Both the position numbers and the translations under genes were made by a program. The notes under the pieces were generated by a model. It ran no database searches and had not been told where the DNA came from. It saw only the letters and a list, made by a program, of their open reading frames with translations. DNA of 5,175 nt from Endomicrobium sp. (GTDB lineage: Bacteria > Elusimicrobiota > Endomicrobiia > Endomicrobiales > Endomicrobiaceae), in NCBI GenBank assembly GCA_031283985.1, contig JAITAQ010000043.1:1-5175 (forward strand). The letters run 5' to 3'. This document shows positions 1 through 5,060 of the stretch, in pieces; position 1 is the first letter of the stretch; each line of letters starts with the position of its first letter.

Positions 1-230
1 ATTACAGGAGAAGTTCCTCAACTTAAACAAATAGAGATTGTATGAAAAAATAAATGTCTTGTAATAGAAAGAATAAAAGAGTATAAGTATAAGGATTTAA
101 CGTTTCTTGTAACTGTTGAGACTGAAAAAGAAGATGCAAAACACACGTATTTGCATTAGGTCAAGAGTTTAATTATATGATATATTGGCGTAGTGAATCT
201 GCAAAATTTTTGGCTGTTGTGTTTAATTAA
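1..230 (+). pseudogene. 3' remnant of an unidentified protein gene, broken by a stop and a frameshift
   Basis: Two reading frames together look like the end of one protein. Frame 1 is open from the window edge, meets TGA at 43-45, then continues with protein-like content (KEYKYKDLTFLVTVETEKED) to a TAG at 157-159. From about 153 the frame 3 reading takes over (ALGQEFNYMIYWRSESAK...) and ends at TAA 228-230. The simplest reading is one ancestral gene with a nonsense mutation and a single-base indel near 138-155. The beginning lies outside the window. I do not recognise the family. The remnant is followed by about 90 AT-rich bases before the next gene. The alternative is that the frames are open by chance, but the hydrophobic and charged patterning on both sides of the break argues against that. 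Confidence 0.5.
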
Positions 231-323
231 AAAGAAAGGGATAAATGCTATTCTTATGTCCTGTCGGTTGTTAAATTATACACATCTTAAAAATTTTAAA
301 ATTTAAATAAGAAGAGAGAATAA

Positions 324-1982
324 ATGTTAGCTGAGAAGTACGTAAAAGTTAATTTTGATTCATATGAAGATTTTTTAAAAAACTGCAAAATAAAAGTTCC
401 AAAAGATTTTAACTTTGGTTTTGACGTTGTGGATGAAATGGCAAGAATTGATCCTGATAAAAAGGCTATGGTTTGGTGCAATCCTGAAGGAGATGAAGAA
501 ACGTTTACTTTTAGCAATATGAAAACTGAAAGTAACAAAACTGCGAATTTTCTTAAATCATTAGGTTTAAAAAAAGGTGACGCGGTAATGATAATGGCAA
601 AAAGGCGTTACGAATATTGGCATTTTGCAATTGCTTTTCATAAATTAGGAATTTTGATGATTCCCGCGACGCATCTTTTAACTGTAAAAGATATAAAGTA
701 TAGAGTTGAAGTTGCAGACATAAAAGCTATAGTTGCCACAGCGGACAAAAGAATTACAGATGTTATAGACGAAGCAAAAAAAAATCTCCCCATCTTAAAG
801 CATTTGATTTCCGCGAACGGATATGTAGATGGATGGATTGACTATTCAAAAGAATTAAAGAAGTTTTCTGATGTTTTTGATAGACCTATAGGAGAAGAGG
901 CAACTGCTGCAGATAACTTTTTGCTGTATTTTACGTCGGGCACTACAGGTATGCCTAAGATGGCATACCACGACAACTCATATCCTTTAGGTCATATTAT
1001 GACTGCAAGATTTTGGCAAAACTTAAATGAAAATAGTTTGCATCTTACGGTGGCAGATACTGGGTGGGCAAAAGCGTCTTGGGGCAAAATATACGGTCAG
1101 TGGCTTTGCGGAGCGTGTATTTTTGTTTATGACTACGAAAGATTTGACGCCAAAGATTTGCTTGAAAAAATAGCCAAGTACGAACTTACTTCTTTTTGCG
1201 CTCCTCCAACAGTTTACAGGCATATGATAAGAGAAGATTTCTCAAAATATAATTTGTCTAAATTAAAATATGTGGAAACTGCAGGAGAGCCTTTAAATAC
1301 TGAAGTTTTTTATCAGTTTAAAAAATATACAGGTCTTGAAATAAGAGAAGGTTTTGGTCAGACAGAAACTGTAGCTTTAGCTGCAATGTTCCCTTGGATA
1401 GAAGTAAGACCAGGTTCAATAGGAAAGCCTTCTGCGTGGTGGGATGTGGATATTGTTGACAGCGAAAATAAATCTTGTAACCCGGGAGAAGAGGGACGTC
1501 TTATAATAAGAACTGACAAAGGAAGACCAACAGGTTTATTTCTAGGTTACTATAAAGATGAAGCAATGACTAAAAATGTTTGGAAAGACGGCATATACGA
1601 CACTGGTGATATTGTTTACAAAGACGAAGATGGATATATTTGGTTTATAGGACGATCTGACGACATTATAAAAAGCTCAGGTTATAGAGTAGGACCTTTT
1701 GAAGTTGAAAGTGCTTTAATGGAGCACCCTTGTGTGTTAGAGTGTGCTGTAACTGGAGTTCCAGATGAATTAAGAGGAGCAATTGTAAAAGCTACAGTCG
1801 TTCTTGCCAAAGGGTATAATGCAAGCGAAGATCTTATTATAGAGCTCCAAAATCATGTTAAAAAAATTACAGCGCCTTACAAATATCCAATAATTATAGA
1901 GTTTGTTGATGATTTACCAAAGACAATAAGCGGTAAAATTAAACGAAAAGAAATAAGAGAAAGATCCAAATCTACTAAATAA
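324..1982 (+). CDS. AMP-forming acyl-CoA synthetase (acetyl/medium-chain acyl-CoA synthetase type)
   Basis: This is a 552-residue member of the ANL superfamily. Such enzymes adenylate a carboxylic acid with ATP and transfer the acyl group to CoA, releasing AMP and pyrophosphate. The family signatures occur in order: the phosphate-binding loop TSGTTGMPK (204-212), GFGQTE (343-348), YDTGD (425-429), the hinge region GRSDDIIKSSGYR (443-455), and PKTISGKIKR (532-541) with K538 as the expected adenylation lysine. The segment ADTGWAKASWGKIYGQW (244-260) resembles the medium-chain acyl-CoA synthetase (ACSM) branch rather than classic long Acs, and the length also fits that branch. Acetate, propionate or a branched or medium-chain acid are all possible substrates; the sequence does not decide. 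The ATG at 324 has a GAAGAGAG Shine-Dalgarno-like stretch at 311-318. The gene is intact, cytoplasmic by composition, and probably co-transcribed with pta 45 bases downstream. Confidence 0.93.
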   Translation: MLAEKYVKVNFDSYEDFLKNCKIKVPKDFNFGFDVVDEMARIDPDKKAMVWCNPEGDEETFTFSNMKTESNKTANFLKSLGLKKGDAVMIMAKRRYEYWHFAIAFHKLGILMIPATHLLTVKDIKYRVEVADIKAIVATADKRITDVIDEAKKNLPILKHLISANGYVDGWIDYSKELKKFSDVFDRPIGEEATAADNFLLYFTSGTTGMPKMAYHDNSYPLGHIMTARFWQNLNENSLHLTVADTGWAKASWGKIYGQWLCGACIFVYDYERFDAKDLLEKIAKYELTSFCAPPTVYRHMIREDFSKYNLSKLKYVETAGEPLNTEVFYQFKKYTGLEIREGFGQTETVALAAMFPWIEVRPGSIGKPSAWWDVDIVDSENKSCNPGEEGRLIIRTDKGRPTGLFLGYYKDEAMTKNVWKDGIYDTGDIVYKDEDGYIWFIGRSDDIIKSSGYRVGPFEVESALMEHPCVLECAVTGVPDELRGAIVKATVVLAKGYNASEDLIIELQNHVKKITAPYKYPIIIEFVDDLPKTISGKIKRKEIRERSKSTK

Positions 1983-2015
1983 AATAAAGTTTTAGAAAAT
2001 TATTGCACACTAAAT

Positions 2016-2021
2016 AGGAAG
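2016..2021 (+). promoter_or_regulatory. Ribosome binding site AGGAAG that favours the second ATG of pta
   Basis: AGGAAG directly abuts the first ATG (2022), which is too close for normal initiation. It lies six bases (eight counting from AGGA) before the ATG at 2028, which is ideal spacing. The sequence therefore favours a protein beginning MDIRKH over one beginning MYMDIRKH. Confidence 0.65.
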
Positions 2022-2027
2022 ATGTAT

Positions 2028-3029
2028 ATGGACATCAGAAAACACATTTTAGAATTAGCCAAGAAAGCCAAAGGTAAAGTAATTTTGCCGGAAAGTTTTG
2101 ACACTAGAGTTTTGAAAGCTGCAGAAATGCTTACAAAAAACGGAGTTGCTTCGATAGTGTTGCCTACTGAAAATATTGAAGAAGTTAAAAAAATTGCTGC
2201 AGGCGTAAGTATAGATTTAAGCGGAATAGAAATTATAAATATGGACCAATCTCTTTTGGACAATAACAAAGTTAAAGAGTTTGTTGCCGCAAGAACTAAG
2301 AAAGGCATGACGGAGCAGGATGCGTTAGCTTTGCTAAAGAAACCTTTATACTTCTCAATGATGTATTTAAAAAGTGGCAAGTGCGACGCTTGCGTAGGTG
2401 GCGCAGTTTATGATACGGCAGATGTTTTAAGAGCAAGTATTTATGTTATAGGTGCAGCTGAAGGTATAAAGGTTATTTCTTCATATTTCCTTATGATACC
2501 TCCGAAAAATCATTCTATTATAAAAGAGCCTGTTATATTTACTGACTGCGGTGTAAATCCGGACCCTAATGCTTTGGGGTTAAAAGACATAGCTGTTTCA
2601 ACTGTAGCAAGTTTCAAAAAGCTTTTCCACGGCAAAACGGCTAATGTAGCAATGCTTTCTTTCTCAACTAAAGGAAGCGCCAAGAATAAAGTTTTGGAAA
2701 AAGTTATAGAAGCCACAAAGCTTACAAAAGAACATTTTAAAAAGCAAAATGACGTTAATGTTGACGGAGAGCTTCAGTTTGACGCCTCTGTAGTGCCGGC
2801 TGTTGGAGAAAGAAAAGTTCCGGGATCAGCTGTTGCAGGCAAAGCAAATATATTGATATTTCCTGATTTAAATGCTGGAAATATTGGCTATAAAATTGCA
2901 GAAAGATTTGGCGGATTCCAAGCGCTAGGACCAATTATTCAAGGGCTATCTCTTCCAGTAAGTGACTTAAGCAGAGGTTCAAGTGCGGAAGATATATGCT
3001 TGATAAGCACAATAATGCTTTTAAAATAA
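2028..3029 (+). CDS. pta: Phosphate acetyltransferase (short form)
   Basis: This 333-residue enzyme reversibly converts acetyl-CoA and phosphate to acetyl phosphate and CoA. Its length matches the short single-domain Pta, not the long E. coli form with extra N-terminal domains. Family blocks are in order (numbering from the 2028 start): KVILPESFDTRVLKAAEML (17-35), NPDPNALGLKDIAVST (177-192), MLSFSTKGSAKN (209-220), DGELQFD (246-252), and the glycine-rich PGSAVAGKANILIFPDL... block (from 265). The C-terminal signature LSRGSSAED contains S315, R316 and D322, which correspond to the catalytic Ser309, Arg310 and Asp316 described for Methanosarcina thermophila Pta. Phosphate butyryltransferase is a relative, but the C-terminal block is Pta-like. 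The start is chosen by Shine-Dalgarno spacing; ATG 2022 would add two residues. All seven arginine codons are AGA. Acetate kinase, the usual partner, is not visible; the upstream neighbour is an acyl-CoA synthetase. Confidence 0.95.
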   Translation: MDIRKHILELAKKAKGKVILPESFDTRVLKAAEMLTKNGVASIVLPTENIEEVKKIAAGVSIDLSGIEIINMDQSLLDNNKVKEFVAARTKKGMTEQDALALLKKPLYFSMMYLKSGKCDACVGGAVYDTADVLRASIYVIGAAEGIKVISSYFLMIPPKNHSIIKEPVIFTDCGVNPDPNALGLKDIAVSTVASFKKLFHGKTANVAMLSFSTKGSAKNKVLEKVIEATKLTKEHFKKQNDVNVDGELQFDASVVPAVGERKVPGSAVAGKANILIFPDLNAGNIGYKIAERFGGFQALGPIIQGLSLPVSDLSRGSSAEDICLISTIMLLK

Positions 3030-3040
3030 AAAGAAACAAA

Positions 3041-3390
3041 ATGGAATCAAATTATAATCCAAACAAAGTTGTCTCTAAAGTTAAAGATTATCTTGAAAGT
3101 TTTACTAAACGCAAACTGATAAAACTTTGCCTACAGCAGACAACTTGCTTAAAGTCATTGGATGAGTCAGTCATCTCAAAAAATACATTACCGCTTGGTA
3201 TAGGGTACGTTGGCGATTAGTTCCAGACCTGTTAGCCCGACCTGTTGATGTCTTTGGGTTAAGTGTTGAAGTAGCTGTGATAATAGGAATAACAGTAGCG
3301 TGTTTATTAGAACAGGTTGTGTATGACGATCTAAAAGATAAAGAGATGTTAGCTAATAAAGATAGAGGTCTAGTAGCTAGACATTGCTGA
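3041..3390 (+). pseudogene. Multiply frameshifted remnant, possibly a DUF1232/YkvA-type protein
   Basis: Frame 2 from ATG 3041 gives MESNYNPNKVVSKVKDYLES, and the frame stays open to TAG 3218-3220. Frame 1 holds QTDKTLPTADNLLKVIG (about 3111-3162) before TGA 3163-3165. Frame 2 contributes LPLGIGYV, and frame 1 resumes with WRLVPDLLARPVDVFGL (from 3211) through a hydrophobic segment to TGA 3388-3390. Pieced together, this recalls the DUF1232 (YkvA) pattern: a helical N-terminus, a short T-x-P loop, a hydrophobic helix, an IDLIPD-like motif (here LVPDLL) and a further hydrophobic helix. The match is by eye and the conserved DD after the motif is missing, so the family name is tentative. A further coding-like tail, LDIADYVKSQILRLRV, continues in frame 2 at 3377-3427. 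At least two or three indels are needed to rebuild a gene. It starts 12 bases after the pta stop without a visible terminator between. Confidence 0.45.
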
Positions 3391-3522
3391 CTATGTAAAA
3401 AGTCAAATCTTGAGATTACGAGTTTGAAAAAAGCGACAAAAGTATTGATTTTTAATGAGTTTTATACTATTCATGCTGATGTAGCAGAAAATGTTACGCA
3501 AAATAAGAAATGGGGGAATATA

Positions 3523-3627
3523 ATGATAAAGAAAAAGGGAAAAGCTAAAGCACAAAAAAGCAAAGCAACAAAAGGAAAGAAAGAGTGTAAGACCAAGAGT
3601 AAAGGTGGACGCACTAGAGCTAGTTAA
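3523..3627 (+). CDS. Small lysine-rich basic protein, unknown function
   Basis: A 34-residue frame begins MIKKKGKAKAQKSKATKGKK and ends GGRTRAS. Nearly every other residue is lysine, with Ala, Thr, Ser and Gly between, like nucleic-acid-binding tails of histone H1 type. ATG 3523 is preceded by GGGGG at 3512-3516 (spacer six), which can pair with the CCUCC of 16S rRNA if one G-U pair is allowed. The start overlaps a TAA in another frame (TAATG, 3521-3525). The same frame is open upstream to TTG 3424, giving 67 residues, but the lysine-rich character begins exactly at 3523 and the TTG has only a weak ribosome site. The end may be the product of a frameshift, because a more protein-like sequence continues in frame 2 to 3682. 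It could also be a chance A-rich frame. Confidence 0.35.
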   Translation: MIKKKGKAKAQKSKATKGKKECKTKSKGGRTRAS

Positions 3628-3682
3628 AGAAGCAGAATGTAGAGAGAGGATTCTGATTGCAAAGAGCGAGGTATTAGATTAA
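3605..3682 (+). pseudogene. Open remnant in frame 2, possible displaced C-terminus of the lysine-rich gene
   Basis: Frame 2 reads VDALELVKEAECRERILIAK followed by SEVLD and TAA at 3680-3682. The spacing of hydrophobic and charged residues is that of an amphipathic helix, and the frame is open backwards to 3530, across the lysine-rich stretch. It has no convincing start of its own (GTG 3605 has no Shine-Dalgarno sequence). The likely explanation is that the gene starting at 3523 once ran into this frame and a one-base indel in the A-rich stretch (3540-3604) separated them. Past the TAA the frame continues TVDYIRLYMGGGI into the next start codon. No family is recognised. Confidence 0.3.
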
Positions 3683-3721
3683 ACTGTTGATTACATAAGA
3701 CTCTATATGGGTGGGGGTATA

Positions 3722-3880
3722 ATGAAGCCATTTAGAATTTCTGTAGTAGTGTTGTTAGTAGCGTTCCTTTGGACGCTTACGGGCTGTAAGCTAATCGTGC
3801 GACATGAGCATGACATTACAGACAAATTTGAAAAAGCTTTAAATAATGACCCAGCAATGGAAAAGAAGGTAAGTGGATAA
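3722..3880 (+). CDS. Small predicted lipoprotein (52 aa)
   Basis: The protein begins MKPFRISVVVLLVAFLWTL and has a textbook lipoprotein signal: basic residues K2 and R5, a hydrophobic core (6-18), and the lipobox LTGC (19-22), with C22 as the expected lipidated cysteine. The mature part is only 31 residues (KLIVRHEHDITDKFEKALNN, then DPAMEKKVSG) and contains a short amphipathic helix. ATG 3722 follows GGGGG at 3713-3717 with a four-base spacer, the same unusual ribosome-site type as the gene at 3523. It probably sits in the membrane-anchored envelope fraction. Small lipoproteins of this size occur in phage lysis cassettes, conjugation systems and envelope maintenance; nothing here decides between them. 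Frame 2 continues after the stop with IDERS before another stop, so the C-terminus may be truncated. Confidence 0.6.
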   Translation: MKPFRISVVVLLVAFLWTLTGCKLIVRHEHDITDKFEKALNNDPAMEKKVSG

Positions 3881-3912
3881 ATAGACGAGAGGTCATAACC
3901 CAGCGAAAGTTA

Positions 3913-3996
3913 TACGGAATCCATTTTAACTTTATTGATTATGCTTTGTCTGGCGAGGGTGTACGATTAATATTACAGTACGGAATCCATTTTAAC
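3913..3996 (+). repeat. 18-bp perfect direct repeat, two copies 66 bp apart
   Basis: TACGGAATCCATTTTAAC occurs at 3913-3930 and again, without a mismatch, at 3979-3996. Bases on either side differ. The 66-bp period equals 22 codons, so both copies are read in the same frame. Weak similarity continues after each copy (GATTATGCTTTGTC versus GATATGATTTGCTTTCGTC), which suggests an old tandem duplication with later indels rather than two binding sites. Confidence 0.8.
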
Positions 3997-4041
3997 AGAA
4001 TGTATCCTGCGTTGGATATGATTTGCTTTCGTCAGACAAAG
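3944..4041. repeat. Imperfect inverted repeat, arms 3944-3956 and 4029-4041
   Basis: The left arm CTTTGTCTGGCGA and the right arm TCGTCAGACAAAG are complementary at 12 of 13 positions, with nine consecutive pairs at the outer end. The loop is about 72 bases and contains the second copy of the 18-bp direct repeat. In RNA the arms could form a long-range stem. There is no T-run, so it is not a simple terminator. Confidence 0.5.
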
Positions 4042-4118
4042 ATACTCTGATACGTGGTCTGCTGCTATTGTCCAAAGTTCTATTGTCTCATGCAATGTCA
4101 AAAGAGCTATCTAAAACT

Positions 4119-4124
4119 AGAGGA
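4119..4124 (+). promoter_or_regulatory. Ribosome binding site AGAGGA supporting a TTG start at 4133
   Basis: AGAGGA lies eight bases before TTG 4133. The site is inside the preceding decayed frame, whose TGA (4134-4136) overlaps the TTG. The good spacing is the main reason for accepting this non-ATG start. Confidence 0.55.
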
Positions 4125-4132
4125 ACTCCGAA

Positions 4133-4246
4133 TTGAACAAGTTTAAGCGTAAAGCTAAGAGACTTCGTTTGAAAGCATTGACAGAGAAAGAGAAAGCAGC
4201 ATTGATGGAAAGCTGGCTGCCCTTGTACTATCCTAAACCTAAGTAA
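4133..4246 (+). CDS. Small basic protein (37 aa), TTG start, unknown function
   Basis: The frame reads (M)NKFKRKAKRLRLKALTEKE, then KAALMESWLPLYYPKPK, and stops at TAA 4244-4246. The N-terminal half is strongly basic (K and R), the middle is an amphipathic helix, and the end is aromatic and proline-rich (SWLPLYYPKPK). The TTG start overlaps the previous stop (TTGA) and has a well-spaced AGAGGA, a layout typical of translational coupling in compact phage or plasmid operons. Two of its three arginine codons are CGT, unlike pta. The gene at 4289 follows after 42 bases. A basic helix could bind nucleic acid or a membrane surface, but no family is recognised. Confidence 0.5.
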   Translation: MNKFKRKAKRLRLKALTEKEKAALMESWLPLYYPKPK

Positions 4247-4250
4247 ATAC

Positions 4251-4281
4251 TCTATACTATATATATGTGTATATAAAGGAG
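4251..4281 (+). promoter_or_regulatory. Leader of the 4289 gene: candidate -10 box and strong ribosome site
   Basis: TATACT at 4253-4258 matches a sigma-70 -10 box, but no -35 box lies at the proper distance (TTGTAC at 4223-4228 is 24 bases away). An alternating TA/TG tract follows, then AAAGGAG at 4275-4281, seven bases before the GTG start. The ribosome site is convincing; the promoter is only possible. Confidence 0.35.
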
Positions 4282-4288
4282 TTATTCA

Positions 4289-4810
4289 GTGAAAAAGCTA
4301 ATATCAGTTATTGTGAGTGTGTGTCTTATCACGGGAGTCGTAGCGCAACCGCAAGCAGCTTTGGTATTAGATGACGCAGAGAAAGACGCCCTGACTGCTC
4401 TGTATTCACGTAATCCAGTAAAATTTGTTGCACGTTTGATGGTATTGTGCAGCATCCCTCTTGACAGCATATATTCAGTACTAAAAGACGTTCTTGAAGA
4501 GCAACTCAGGACAGTAAAACACTTCTATTCTTCTGTGCTGGTGGAAACGTACCACAATGAGACTCAATCTATTGCGTTTAAAAACAACGACGACTTTTTT
4601 AAGAGTTTTGAAAGTAATTCAACAAGAGCTGTAGCTTATGAGATATTTAAATACGGAATATCTTCCGCTCAATTATATTCTGCAATGCAAAAAGAAGACC
4701 GTAAACTAGAAGAAGAGCGTAAACAAAAAGAAGAGCTTAAGCAAAAAGAAGAACAGCGAAAAGCAGCTGCACGAAAAGAGTGTGAACGTGTCATGATGGA
4801 TTTAAATTGA
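4289..4810 (+). CDS. Secreted or periplasmic protein with C-terminal coiled coil, unknown function
   Basis: This 173-residue protein starts at GTG 4289, chosen because AAAGGAG stands seven bases upstream. The N-terminus MKKLISVIVSVCLITGVVAQ is a Sec signal peptide: KK at 2-3, a hydrophobic core (4-18) and a likely cut after VVA (A19). C12 is not in a proper lipobox. The mature part has a mixed helical domain (about 25-130, with SRNPVKFVARLMVLCSIPLD at 40-59) and a highly charged coiled coil (about 134-167) with repeats of KQKEEL type. It probably acts in the periplasm or outside the cell. Seven of nine arginine codons are CGN, one AGG and one AGA, against seven of seven AGA in pta, which suggests transfer from another genome. 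The frame is intact, unlike most of its neighbours. No family is recognised. Confidence 0.75.
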   Translation: MKKLISVIVSVCLITGVVAQPQAALVLDDAEKDALTALYSRNPVKFVARLMVLCSIPLDSIYSVLKDVLEEQLRTVKHFYSSVLVETYHNETQSIAFKNNDDFFKSFESNSTRAVAYEIFKYGISSAQLYSAMQKEDRKLEEERKQKEELKQKEEQRKAAARKECERVMMDLN

Positions 4811-4832
4811 GCTAAAAATTGCAATAAAAAGC

Positions 4833-4901
4833 GATGCAGAAAAGTAGGCTTGAATTGATGCGAAAAATAGGCTAAATTTGGTGCGAAAAAAGCGGTAAAA
4901 A
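4833..4901 (+). repeat. Degenerate tandem repeats, three units of 22-24 bp
   Basis: Units begin GATGCAGAAAAGTAGGCT (4833), GATGCGAAAAATAGGCTAAA (4857) and GGTGCGAAAAAAGCGGTAAA (4880). The common core is G-N-TGC-GAAAA followed by an AGGCT-like segment. A fourth, weaker GCAGCGAAAAGAG begins at 4902. The units have drifted apart and shorten by one base each, so this is an old repeat or a low-complexity stretch rather than an active array. Confidence 0.4.
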
Positions 4902-5012
4902 GCAGCGAAAAGAGAAAACGTGCATTTTTGAAAAGTCAGAAATCGTCGAAAATGGAAATTTGTCATATTTATCGGGCATAAATTAGAGTGCTAGAATAAA
5001 GTGAAAAGTGAT

Positions 5013-5031
5013 AAAAAATGCGATTTTCGCA
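5013..5031 (-). terminator. Rho-independent terminator candidate for the HicA-like gene
   Basis: On the minus strand the sequence is TGCGA, loop AAA, TCGCA, then six T (5018 down to 5013). The stem is only five pairs, three of them G-C, so it is weak. Its position about 30 bases after the TAG of the minus-strand gene, with the T-run on the correct side, supports the call. Read on the plus strand it has no T-run. Confidence 0.5.
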
Positions 5032-5060
5032 AAAACGGGATTGCAATGGAATTCAGAACA

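Larger units (their letters stand above)
3895..4136 (+). pseudogene. Decayed coding stretch with an internal duplication, unknown product
   Basis: No single frame spans this stretch from a proper start. Frame 1 is open from 3850 to TGA 4048-4050 without ATG near its beginning, and it reads YGIHFN twice, 22 codons apart, because of an 18-bp repeat. Frame 3 is open from 3996 to TGA 4134-4136 and reads GYDLLSSDKDTLIRGLLLL, then HAMSKELSKTRGTPN; this part looks most like real protein. The stop of frame 3 overlaps the TTG of the next gene, as expected if it was once the preceding gene of an operon. A GAGAGG at 3887-3892 could be its old ribosome site. The probable history is a small gene with a partial tandem duplication and one or more indels. 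No family is recognised. Confidence 0.35.
4811..5060. other. Noncoding interval between convergent genes
   Basis: About 250 bases separate the plus-strand secreted protein gene from the minus-strand HicA-like gene. The stretch is rich in A-runs on the plus strand. It contains degenerate tandem repeats (4833-4901) and the minus-strand hairpin at 5013-5031. No frame with a start and ribosome site was found. A clear terminator for the plus-strand gene was not seen. Confidence 0.6.

Noticed and set aside
291..304. Perfect 14-bp palindrome AAATTTTAAAATTT before the synthetase
   Set aside because: It is made only of A and T in very AT-rich DNA and is expected by chance. No clear promoter boxes accompany it.
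2000..2380. Long minus-strand frame opposite pta (also 296-538, 1023-1223, 2510-2716 and 4282-4470)
   Set aside because: These lie antisense to well-supported genes and show no family motifs; they are shadows of coding sequence.
3225..3246. Eight-base direct repeat GACCTGTT (3225-3232 and 3239-3246)
   Set aside because: Too short to distinguish from chance. It lies inside the coding-like frame of the remnant.
3519..3723. TATAAT sequences at 3519-3524 and 3718-3723 as -10 promoter boxes
   Set aside because: Each overlaps the start codon itself, and no -35 box lies at proper distance. They arise from TATA followed by ATG.
1..4136. Stop-codon reassignment as an explanation for in-frame stops
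   Set aside because: The two long intact genes contain no internal stop and end in TAA. The remnants also need frameshifts, which a changed code cannot explain.
4833..4915. CRISPR-like array
   Set aside because: The units are contiguous, diverged and without spacers, and no cas gene is nearby.
4802..4966. Minus-strand frame of 54 codons, rich in phenylalanine (MTNFHFRRFLTFQK...)
   Set aside because: It has no Shine-Dalgarno sequence, its composition follows from A-runs and repeats on the other strand, and it overlaps the end of the 4289 gene.
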